A stretch of 64,000 bases of DNA from Amphiplicatus metriothermophilus (GTDB lineage Bacteria > Pseudomonadota > Alphaproteobacteria > Caulobacterales > Parvularculaceae), in the NCBI RefSeq assembly GCF_900199215.1, contig NZ_FZQA01000009.1:1-64000 (forward strand), read 5' to 3'. Positions 53,666-64,000 of the stretch are shown here, in pieces; the first letter of the stretch is position 1, and each line of letters starts with the position of its first letter. The notes beneath the pieces were generated by a model. The model ran no database searches and was not told the origin of the DNA. It was given only the letters and a program-made list of their open reading frames with translations. The position numbers and the translations under genes are program-made.

Positions 53666-54673
53666 TCAGGTCAGAACGTCCGTATACAGTTCTTCTGGCG
53701 CGGGCTCCGGGCTCTCCAGAGCGAAATCGGCCGCCTCCTTGACGATCTCGCGTATCTCGCGATCAATGTCTTTCAGAGCCGCTTCGTCGGCGTAGCCGGC
53801 GTCGAAAATTCGCTGCTCGCAGCGTTTGATCGGATCGTTGTGCTCGCGGACATTGTCGACCTCCTCGCGGGTGCGATACTTGGCCGGGTCCGACATCGAA
53901 TGGCCGCGATAGCGGTAGGTTTTCATTTCAAGAATATAAGGCCCCTTCCCTTCGCGCGCATGGGCGATCGCTTCGCGCGCCGTCTCGCGCACGGCGAGAA
54001 CATCCATGCCGTCGACCTCCATTCCAGGGATGCCGAACGCCGCCCCGCGCCGATAGAGGTGGGTGTCGGAGTGCGACCGCTTGACGCTCGTGCCCATCGC
54101 ATACTGATTGTTTTCGATGATGAAGACGACAGGCAGCTTCCATAGCTGCGCCATGTTCATCGCCTCGAAAACCTGCCCCTGGTTGGCCGCGCCGTCGCCG
54201 AAATAGGTGAGGCTCACGCGGCCGTCTTCGCGATAATGATTGGCGAAGGCCAACCCCGCCCCCAGCGGGACTTGCGCGCCGACGATGCCGTGCCCGCCGT
54301 AGAACTCCTTTTCCTTGGAGAACATGTGCATGGAGCCGCCCTTGCCTTTGGAGTATCCCCCTTCGCGGCCGGTCAGCTCCGCCATCACGCCTTTGGGATC
54401 CATGCCGCAGGCGAGCATGTGGCCGTGATCGCGATAACCGGTGATCGTCTGGTCGCCCGGCTGCTTGACCGCCTCGACGCCGACCACCACCGCCTCCTGG
54501 CCGATATACAGGTGACAGAAGCCGCCGATATGGCCCATGCCGTACAGCTGGCCGGCGCGCTCCTCGAAGCGCCGGATCAGGAGCATGTCGCGGTAATATT
54601 TGAGAAGCTCGTCTTTCGTCGCTGAAAGGTTCGACTTCTGCGCGGCTTTTTTGCTGCTGGCGTCGTCTGGCAT
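53666..54673 (-). CDS. pdhA: Pyruvate dehydrogenase E1 component, alpha subunit
   Basis: A 335-residue thiamine-diphosphate enzyme subunit starting at ATG 54673. Family blocks are MLLIRRFEERAGQLYGMGHIGGFCHLYIGQEA, YRDHGHMLACGM and the ThDP motif GDGAANQGQVFEAMNMAQLWKLPVVFIIENN; the phosphorylation-loop-like YRYRGHSMSDPAKYR is also present. It decarboxylates pyruvate to feed the TCA cycle. Unusually, no pdhB follows: downstream is the tRNA-fMet and the ICE. The eno-ftsB-pdhA order is typical of alphaproteobacteria. Confidence 0.96.
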   Translation of the reverse strand: MPDDASSKKAAQKSNLSATKDELLKYYRDMLLIRRFEERAGQLYGMGHIGGFCHLYIGQEAVVVGVEAVKQPGDQTITGYRDHGHMLACGMDPKGVMAELTGREGGYSKGKGGSMHMFSKEKEFYGGHGIVGAQVPLGAGLAFANHYREDGRVSLTYFGDGAANQGQVFEAMNMAQLWKLPVVFIIENNQYAMGTSVKRSHSDTHLYRRGAAFGIPGMEVDGMDVLAVRETAREAIAHAREGKGPYILEMKTYRYRGHSMSDPAKYRTREEVDNVREHNDPIKRCEQRIFDAGYADEAALKDIDREIREIVKEAADFALESPEPAPEELYTDVLT

Positions 54674-54762
54674 GGCGCGCGTTCTCCCGATCTCCGCCGC
54701 CTGTCTAAGGGGCGGCGGCGGGGCAGACAAGAGGGGGCCGGCTGGCATGAACGGCTAAGCGG

Positions 54763-55107
54763 CTATTTCCCTTCGGTTTTCTCTGCGCGCAGCATCCGGT
54801 CCAGCTCGTCTCGGGGCACGACCACGTCGCCCGGACGCGCATAGCCGAGCACCGCCCGCACGCGCTCGTCGACCAAGTCCGGATCAAGTGATCGCGGATT
54901 GAGGAGGTCGGCCCTTTTTTCGAGCGCTTCGCGGCGGGCGCGCAGCGCCGCGAGGGCCGCCCGCTCCCGCGCCGCCTCCGCCTCAAGCTCTCCGAGGGCC
55001 CGATAGCCGGCCGCGCCCGCAACCGCGCCGTAAGCCAGATAGACGACCCAGCAGGCGAGCAGAACGGGCGCGGCTATGTCTTTGATGAATCTGAAAATTA
55101 CACGCAT
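54763..55107 (-). CDS. ftsB: FtsB/DivIC-like septum protein
   Basis: A 114-residue bitopic protein with one membrane helix (APVLLACWVVYLAYGAVAGAAGY), a coiled coil rich in Glu/Ala/Arg (LEAEAARERAALAALRARREALEKRADLLN) and a C-terminal tail LDPDLVDERVRAVLGYARPGDVV, as in alphaproteobacterial FtsB-like proteins. It likely links cell division proteins FtsL and FtsQ. Its place between eno and pdhA is conserved. Confidence 0.88.
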   Translation of the reverse strand: MRVIFRFIKDIAAPVLLACWVVYLAYGAVAGAAGYRALGELEAEAARERAALAALRARREALEKRADLLNPRSLDPDLVDERVRAVLGYARPGDVVVPRDELDRMLRAEKTEGK

Positions 55108-55170
55108 TCCGCTTGTCGCCCGCTATCGGCGACTCAGCAGAATCAACTTTGGTTAAGAATCGATTAACGC

Positions 55171-57343
<2,173 letters not shown>

Positions 57344-57489
57344 GGCTCCCTCGCTTTCGAGGGCCGTCAGACGATGATCGCCGACGCCCGCGACGCCGGG
57401 CCTGCCGCGACAAGCGCGGTCTCGCCCGGACGCCTCATGACGCCCCAAGCCGTGCCCTGATTTAATCCCAGCTCGTCCCCGAACGCAAA

Positions 57490-57513
57490 CCGCCCCGACC
57501 GGGGTCGGGGCGG
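57490..57513 (-). terminator. Terminator downstream of rpmF
   Basis: A 10-bp stem CCGCCCCGAC / GTCGGGGCGG with a 4-nt loop lies 37 bp beyond the rpmF stop; reading leftward it is followed by TTTGCGTTC. Confidence 0.65.
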
Positions 57514-57550
57514 CGTATCAAAAGCTTCAGGCCGTATCGAAGCCGAGGGT

Positions 57551-57733
57551 TCAGTCCTCTTTCGGCTCAAGCACCTGGCGGCCCCGATAGCGGCCGGTCT
57601 TCAGGTCGATATGATGGGGACGGCGAAGCTCGCCCGAATCCTTGTCTTCGATATATGTCTCGCCCTTGAGCCGATCATGGGCGCGGCGCATGCCGCGCTT
57701 GGCGGGCGTAGTTTTTCGCTTTGGAACGGCCAT
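57551..57733 (-). CDS. rpmF: 50S ribosomal protein L32
   Basis: A 60-residue ribosomal protein. The N-terminus [20 protein letters not shown] and the alphaproteobacterial core [27 protein letters not shown] are diagnostic. No zinc-binding Cys pair is present, the normal state in this class. It is a single-gene unit followed by a terminator at 57490-57513. Confidence 0.97.
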   Translation of the reverse strand: MAVPKRKTTPAKRGMRRAHDRLKGETYIEDKDSGELRRPHHIDLKTGRYRGRQVLEPKED

Positions 57734-57969
57734 GGCGGGCCCTCTTGCTGTTGGCTTTCGTCAATCCGGGAGCCTGCGGCGCGCGGCGGCCGCGGCGGAG
57801 GCCGTCGTCTAGCCGATGGCGGGCGGCAAGGCAAGCCGCCGCTTTGCATCCTTTGGCGGCGCGAAACCGACGCTTTTCGCTATTTCCAGCGAATTTGAGA
57901 GATGGCTTTCAGGCGAGATAAAGCATGCGCGGCTAGGTTGCGCGCCAGCGGCCATGCGGAGAAGCGAAG

Positions 57970-58422
57970 TTGCGTCATTCCCTGGTTTTCGGCGTCGCGT
58001 TCGGGATCGTCGCCGTTCTTTCCTGCCCTGCTCCCGCCTCGGCCCAGTCATGGTCGACGAATCTGCGTTGGGAGGCGCTGTCGGAGAGCGAACGCGCCTT
58101 GGCGGACCGTCTTGCGGCTGATTTCTTTGAGTCCTCATTGCGCCCCGCTCAGGCGGAGGCGATCGAGACGCGCACCAGCGAGCTTTATCGCAGCGCCCCG
58201 CCTGCAGCGCGCGCCCGTTTCCGGGCCGAGCGCCGGGCGGCCTGGCGGGAGATGAGCGAAAGCCAGCGTAACGCCCTGCGGGGCGCGAAACGACCCGCCT
58301 ATCGCAACCTCGCCGAAGCGCAGAAAGCCCCATTCCGGCGTCACGCTCTCGACCTTCTCAGCGCCGGAAACACGTTGGCCGACCGTGGTCGGCGCGCCGC
58401 GGTCCGCAGCGCAGATCTTTGA
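57970..58422 (+). CDS. Small secreted hypothetical protein
   Basis: A 150-residue protein with a Sec signal peptide (LVFGVAFGIVAVLSCPAPASA, cut before QSWST), starting from TTG 57970 with GGAG upstream. The mature part is helical and Arg/Ala-rich with RARFRAERRAAWREMSESQRNALRGAKRPAYRNLAEAQ, a pattern of short repeats (R..L.E.Q) seen in DUF3106-like periplasmic proteins. Function unknown. Lone rightward gene between two leftward ones. Confidence 0.65.
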   Translation: MRHSLVFGVAFGIVAVLSCPAPASAQSWSTNLRWEALSESERALADRLAADFFESSLRPAQAEAIETRTSELYRSAPPAARARFRAERRAAWREMSESQRNALRGAKRPAYRNLAEAQKAPFRRHALDLLSAGNTLADRGRRAAVRSADL

Positions 58423-58457
58423 CGTTCCTCATGGGGCCGGCTTTGCGCGGCGGCGGG

Positions 58458-59180
58458 CTAACGGGCCTTCTTCGCCTGATACATCGCCCGGTCGGCGAGC
58501 TGGAGCGCCTGCTCGGGTTCGAGCCGGGGGTCCAGCGCGACGACGCCGAACGACATTTCGATGCGGAACGGCGCGCCATGCCAACCGACCGGCTCTTCGC
58601 TGACGCGCGCGGCGAGCTTATCGGCCTTGACGCGCGCGCCCGCTTCATCCGTCTGCGCCAGCACGACGGCGAATTCATCGCCGCCGATACGGCCGAGCGC
58701 ATCGGTCTGACGGATATTGGCCGCGATGATTCGCGCAGCATGGGCGAGCGCGGCGTCGCCGGCCGCATGCCCCATTGTGTCGTTGATCTGCTTGAGATCA
58801 TTGAGATCGGCGAAAACCAGCGCCGAAGGCGCGCCGTGCCGTTCGGCCATCGCCAGCGCGCGCCCCAGTTCGCGCAGAAATCCGCGCCGGTTCAGAACGC
58901 CCAGAAGCGGATCGGAATCCGCAAGCTGTTCGAGCTCCTCGATGCGGGCTTTGGCGTTTTCCAGATCGCGTTTCAGCGCCTGTATTTCGTTCATCAGCGT
59001 CGTCAGCGCTTCGCGCACTCTGGGAGTCAGTTCTTCGTGCGGAATGCCGGCGATCGAAATCTTGTCCACGATGGGAGACGGGCCGCTCCCGCTCTGCGCA
59101 GCCCCGGACGCGCCGACTGGACTCGCGCCGCGCGTTACGGTCTTTCCGGAGACCGTACGCGTAGGACCGGATATCTTCAT
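58458..59180 (-). CDS. GGDEF diguanylate cyclase
   Basis: A 240-residue protein. A disordered Ser/Gly-rich N-terminus and a coiled coil (TLMNEIQALKRDLENAKARIEELEQLADSD) lead into a GGDEF domain with DPLLGVLNRRGFL, FADLNDLKQINDTMGHAAGD and the active site GRIGGDEFAVVL. An inhibitory I-site RxxD (RQTD) lies at the proper distance before GGDEF. No membrane segment or sensor domain is visible. It should make cyclic di-GMP and be product-inhibited. Confidence 0.92.
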   Translation of the reverse strand: MKISGPTRTVSGKTVTRGASPVGASGAAQSGSGPSPIVDKISIAGIPHEELTPRVREALTTLMNEIQALKRDLENAKARIEELEQLADSDPLLGVLNRRGFLRELGRALAMAERHGAPSALVFADLNDLKQINDTMGHAAGDAALAHAARIIAANIRQTDALGRIGGDEFAVVLAQTDEAGARVKADKLAARVSEEPVGWHGAPFRIEMSFGVVALDPRLEPEQALQLADRAMYQAKKAR

Positions 59181-59509
59181 ACGTCTCGCTCTATTCGCCG
59201 CGTCTCATGCCCCGCGTGGAGCGATTGTGGGCTGCGCCCCGATTCGACGCAAGAAGTCGTCGTTTCATCGCTTCGACCTTGAGCGAGACCCGCAGAACGC
59301 GCGACTTTTGTGGCGCGGAACTGGCTCGCGCCTATCCCCTTCTCAAGCGCAGCCGAACCCCGCGTCCGAAAGAGGAGACGCCGGTTTACGCGCCCCCGTC
59401 CAGTCGGCCGGCGTCTCCTCGCTTCGCCTTCCGCGCCATCATTTGATCGCAGCCGGCTCCGGCTGATATAAGCCGCGCTTTCCAGAAGGCGGCGGGAGGC
59501 CGAATCATC
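59181..59509. repeat. Intergenic region with a 13-bp perfect inverted repeat
   Basis: A 329-bp divergent gap between the diguanylate cyclase and purE. It contains a perfect 13-bp inverted repeat GAGGAGACGCCGG / CCGGCGTCTCCTC at 59372-59384 and 59408-59420 with a 23-nt loop. There is no T run, so it is not a standard terminator. No convincing gene is seen. Confidence 0.55.
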
Positions 59510-60016
59510 GTGAGCAGCAAAAGCCCGAAGGCCGAGCCCCTTGTCGGCGTGATCATGGGATCGCAGTCGGACTGGCAGATTATGAGAAAGGCCGCCGAAG
59601 CCCTCGAAGAACTCGGCGTTGCCTATGAAACGCGCATCGTGTCGGCCCATCGCACGCCAGGCCGCCTTTACGAGTACGCCAACAACGCCCAGGCGCGGGG
59701 CCTCAAGATCATCATCGCCGGCGCCGGCGGCGCGGCGCATCTGCCGGGAATGACGGCCTCGATGACCAACCTGCCGGTGATCGGCGTGCCGATCCAGTCG
59801 AAGACTCTCAAGGGCCTCGACAGCCTCCTGTCCATTGTTCAGATGCCCGCCGGCGTACCGGTCGCCACGGTCGCCATCGGCGAGGCGGGCGCGGCGAATG
59901 CCGGGCTGCTCGCCGCCTCGATCCTGGCACTATCCGATGCGGACGTCGCCAAGCGGCTCGCCGACTGGCGGGCCCGCCAGACCGCCGCGGTGGGCGAGAC
60001 TCCGAAATCGGATTGA
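59510..60016 (+). CDS. purE: N5-carboxyaminoimidazole ribonucleotide mutase
   Basis: A 168-residue class I PurE beginning at GTG 59510 with GGGAGG upstream. Motifs are [14 protein letters not shown] at the N-terminus, [13 protein letters not shown] (catalytic His) and [15 protein letters not shown]. It moves the carboxyl group to make CAIR in purine synthesis. It is followed after 4 nt by purK, its partner that makes the substrate. Confidence 0.96.
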   Translation: MSSKSPKAEPLVGVIMGSQSDWQIMRKAAEALEELGVAYETRIVSAHRTPGRLYEYANNAQARGLKIIIAGAGGAAHLPGMTASMTNLPVIGVPIQSKTLKGLDSLLSIVQMPAGVPVATVAIGEAGAANAGLLAASILALSDADVAKRLADWRARQTAAVGETPKSD

Positions 60017-60020
60017 CGCG

Positions 60021-61202
60021 ATGACCGAACGTGATGGAGCCGCGACCGAGCAAGCGCGATCGGCGCTGAAACCCTTGCGCGCCTGCGTACCTCCCGGCGG
60101 CGCGATCGGCGTCCTCGGCGGCGGCCAGCTCGGCCGGATGCTGTCGATCGCCGCCGCGCGGCTTGGACTTAAGACCCACGTCTTCGCGCCGGAGGAGAAC
60201 AGTCCCGCCTTCGACGTCTGCGCGGCGCGGACGATCGCCGCCTATGACGAGCCGGCGGCGCTGGAGCGCTTCGCCGCCGCGGTCGACGCCGTCACATATG
60301 AATTCGAAAACATTCCCGCCGAGACCGTCGAGCGACTCGTCGATCTCGGCGCTTGGGTCGCGCCGGGCGCAAAAGCCCTGGCCGTGGCGCAGGACCGCCT
60401 TCGCGAGAAAGAGTTCGTGAACGCCATCGGCGCGCGCACCGCGCCCTATCATGCGGTTGACGATCTCGCGTCGCTCGAAGTCGGCCTAAAGAAGATCGGA
60501 CGGCCTGCGATTTTGAAAACCCGCAGGTTCGGCTATGACGGCAAGGGCCAGACCGTGATTCCGGCCGATAATGGCGACCTCCGCCTCGCCTGGGAGGAAG
60601 CAAAACGGAAAGCGTGGGAGGAAATCGGCGCGCGCCCCTCCATTCTCGAGGGCTTCATCGATTTCGCCTGCGAGATCTCCGTGATCGGCGCGCGCGGCGC
60701 GGAGGGCGACATCGCGCTCTACGATCCGCCGGAGAACCGGCATCAGGGCGGCATCCTGCGCACCTCGATCGCACCGGCGTCCATATCAGAAGAGACCGCC
60801 GATGAAGCGCGCCGCATTACGGCGAAGATGCTCTCGGAACTCGACTATGTCGGAGTCATCGGGGTCGAGTTCTTCGTGCTCAAAGACGGCGCGGTTCTGG
60901 TGAACGAGTTCGCCCCGCGCGTACACAATTCCGGACACTGGACGCTTGACGCGTGCGCCGTATCCCAGTTCGAGCAGCATATCCGCGCGGTCGCCGGCTG
61001 GCCGCTGGGGGATCCCGCTCGCCATTCGGACGCCGTAATGGAGAATTTGATCGGCGCGGAAGTCGACTCCTGGCGCGAATGCGCCCGCACGCGCCAGCTG
61101 TGTCTGCACATATACGGCAAGGACGACCCCCATCCCGGCCGCAAGATGGGCCACGTCACCCAGTTGAAGCCGCGCGGCTCGCCGCGTTCGCCGCAGGCCT
61201 GA
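60021..61202 (+). CDS. purK: N5-carboxyaminoimidazole ribonucleotide synthase
   Basis: A 393-residue ATP-grasp enzyme starting at ATG 60021. It shows IGVLGGGQLGRMLSIAAARLG, the ATP-grasp segment ILKTRRFGYDGKGQTV, the loop EGFIDFACEISVIGARG and the C-terminal metal site VEFFVLKDGAVLVNEFAPRVHNSGHWT. It uses ATP and bicarbonate on AIR. An N-terminal extension of about 25 residues precedes the fold. Confidence 0.96.
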   Translation: MTERDGAATEQARSALKPLRACVPPGGAIGVLGGGQLGRMLSIAAARLGLKTHVFAPEENSPAFDVCAARTIAAYDEPAALERFAAAVDAVTYEFENIPAETVERLVDLGAWVAPGAKALAVAQDRLREKEFVNAIGARTAPYHAVDDLASLEVGLKKIGRPAILKTRRFGYDGKGQTVIPADNGDLRLAWEEAKRKAWEEIGARPSILEGFIDFACEISVIGARGAEGDIALYDPPENRHQGGILRTSIAPASISEETADEARRITAKMLSELDYVGVIGVEFFVLKDGAVLVNEFAPRVHNSGHWTLDACAVSQFEQHIRAVAGWPLGDPARHSDAVMENLIGAEVDSWRECARTRQLCLHIYGKDDPHPGRKMGHVTQLKPRGSPRSPQA

Positions 61203-61224
61203 GGCCGTGCGGATCGTTCGCGCC

Positions 61225-61449
61225 TCAGGCAGGTTGCGCCGCGCGCCACCGGCTCGGGCGACGCTGTTTCAAGAAGACGCCGATCAGGGCGGAAACGGCC
61301 AGCGCCAGCGGAGCGACGATGGCGATCGCGATCATGGCCGCGACTGAAGCCAGCAAAAGCGCGACAAACATCAGGGCGTCAGCGGCCAAGCCAAGCTTCC
61401 TAACGCCCTCTTTACGACCCGCCGTCGCGGCTCTTCCGAAGCCTGTCAC
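61225..61449 (-). CDS. Small hydrophobic membrane protein
   Basis: A 74-residue protein with a long hydrophobic region (ADALMFVALLLASVAAMIAIAIVAPLALAVSALIGVF), likely two membrane helices, and a basic C-terminus. No family is recognised. It is convergent with purK, 22 nt from its stop. Coding status is plausible but unproven. Confidence 0.5.
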   Translation of the reverse strand: MTGFGRAATAGRKEGVRKLGLAADALMFVALLLASVAAMIAIAIVAPLALAVSALIGVFLKQRRPSRWRAAQPA

Positions 61450-61536
61450 GACGCTACGCTCTCGCTTCGACTGAACAGGTCCACTGTAAGGGGCTGACGC
61501 GACCTTCGTCCAGATCGAATCTTCGATGCGCGCCCG

Positions 61537-62238
61537 TCAGCCGGCGCGGGCCTCCATTTTCGCCTGCGCAAGCGCTATTCGATAGGCTTCATTGATCGCC
61601 GCCGTCCGCGCTTCGCCGATCCGCGCCAGCGCCGGCGGGACGCCGCGGGCGATGAGCGCGTCGGGATGGTGCTCTCGCACCAACGCGCGATAGGCGGCCT
61701 TGATCGCTTGGGGGCTCGCGTCTGGATCGACGCCCAGGATCGCATAGGGATCATCCGCATCGAGCCCCATATGGACGGCGCGCAGCCGCCGAAAGGCCGC
61801 CCCGGACACCCCGAACGTCCGCGCAGCCATCTCCAGTAGCTCTCGCTCGCGGGGATGTTCGACCCCGTCCGCGCCGGCCACGTAGAACAGACAATCGAGC
61901 ACGTCCTCCAGCACCTGCGGCGCGTCCACGAACAGCCGGGCCACGCGCGACAGATAGGCGTCGAAGCCCGCCACGTCCTGCTGCGCGAGATTATAGATCA
62001 GGCGCACCTTGCCGGCTTCGCTTTCGGGGTAGCTGAAGAAATGTCGAAACGCGGTGATCTCCTCGTCAGTCACCACCCCGTCCGCTTTCGCCATCTTCGC
62101 CGATAGCGCGATGAGGGCGATTGAAAAGGCCGCCTCGTCCCGGCGCGCCTTGCGCGCCGCGAGCGCGTCGAGCGCCGCGCCGAGAGTGCGGCGACGGGCC
62201 TGTTCGATGACCGACTGAAGTCTTTCCCAAAAGCTCAT
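61537..62238 (-). CDS. TerB-like and J-domain protein (DjlA-like)
   Basis: A 233-residue protein with an N-terminal TerB-like helical domain (SIALIALSAKMAKADGVVTDEEITAFRHFF ... LFYVAGADGVEHPRERELLEMAARTFGV) and a C-terminal J domain, YAILGVDPDASPQAIKAAYRALVREHHPDAL, containing the HPD motif that stimulates DnaK. It is like DjlA but without an N-terminal membrane helix, so a cytoplasmic co-chaperone is expected. Confidence 0.9.
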   Translation of the reverse strand: MSFWERLQSVIEQARRRTLGAALDALAARKARRDEAAFSIALIALSAKMAKADGVVTDEEITAFRHFFSYPESEAGKVRLIYNLAQQDVAGFDAYLSRVARLFVDAPQVLEDVLDCLFYVAGADGVEHPRERELLEMAARTFGVSGAAFRRLRAVHMGLDADDPYAILGVDPDASPQAIKAAYRALVREHHPDALIARGVPPALARIGEARTAAINEAYRIALAQAKMEARAG

Positions 62239-62438
62239 GGCGAGGCCGCTTACTCTCCCCTCGCGGACGACGCCATAGCAAGACGGGCGCTTCCGGCGTG
62301 TGGAAAAAAAATTTCCTTGTTTGCGTCCAGCAGCTTAGCGCGCCTTTTGCGCATTTCTTGCGCTTGCGAAGGCCCGCGGCGTTTTGCACAATTCCGACAG
62401 AATTGAGAAGCTTCCTTGTCGTCGAAGGGGGCGCAACG

Positions 62439-62537
62439 ATGGGCGCTGTCATACAGCAGTTGCGTGTCGTCGCGGGCGGCCTTTTGTGCGGGGCGGCTTT
62501 CATGGTGATCGTGCTGGCGGTGGCCGGAGCGATTTAG
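62439..62537 (+). CDS. Possible 32-residue membrane peptide
   Basis: A short frame from ATG 62439 with a GAAGGGGG site upstream encodes MGAVIQQLRVVAGGLL and a hydrophobic end (GAAFMVIVLAVAGAI), one membrane helix. Only size, hydrophobicity and ribosome site support it. Confidence 0.35.
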   Translation: MGAVIQQLRVVAGGLLCGAAFMVIVLAVAGAI

Positions 62538-62544
62538 GTCCGCG

Positions 62545-64000
<1,456 letters not shown>

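Noticed and set aside
59207-59446. 79-codon frame upstream of purE
   Set aside because: It spans the 13-bp inverted repeat, is Arg/Pro-rich without a ribosome site and resembles nothing.

Overview
This is a chromosomal segment of a GC-rich alphaproteobacterium. The basis is the order enolase, FtsB-type protein and pyruvate dehydrogenase E1-alpha, an initiator tRNA with an AGG/CCU anticodon stem, and mobile genes of the rhizobial/caulobacterial trb type. Genus cannot be fixed from sequence alone. The window has three parts.

Left, 1-12434: an accessory region with old integration scars. A leftward run of six tightly packed genes (131-8161) encodes a ribbon-helix-helix protein, an N6-adenine methyltransferase and PaeR7I/XhoI-type endonuclease pair, a large OLD-family ATPase-TOPRIM nuclease, a second smaller ATPase-TOPRIM protein and a UvrD-like helicase. 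The last two resemble Gabija GajA and GajB in size and order. This looks like a composite defence operon and is the most interesting object here. It is followed by a tRNA-Asp 3' remnant, a tyrosine recombinase, two small genes, and a large serine recombinase whose reading frame ends inside a tRNA remnant.

Middle, 12435-53252: a complete-looking integrative and conjugative element of about 40.8 kb. A perfect 45-bp direct repeat of the 3' part of tRNA-fMet bounds it. It carries a P4-type integrase, an AbiE pair, a full trb type IV secretion operon with the TraG coupling protein, a DUF3363 relaxase, a TraF-like peptidase and small accessory genes. It also has a ParB-like protein, a PAPS-reductase-like protein and an ArdC-type antirestriction protein. 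Cargo is a mercury operon (merR divergent from merTPA) and a metal-efflux operon (MerR regulator and YnfA divergent from CzcI-like, CzcCBA, P-II-like, Zn/Cd ATPase and YcaC-like genes). Both operons have MerR-type promoters with 19-bp spacers. Near-identical palindromic motifs lie just inside both ends.

Right, 53208-64000: core chromosome. It holds tRNA-fMet, pdhA, an ftsB-like gene, eno, a Cys-rich lipoprotein, rpmF, a small secreted protein, a diguanylate cyclase, purE-purK, a TerB/J-domain protein and the C-terminal part of metH, which runs off the window.
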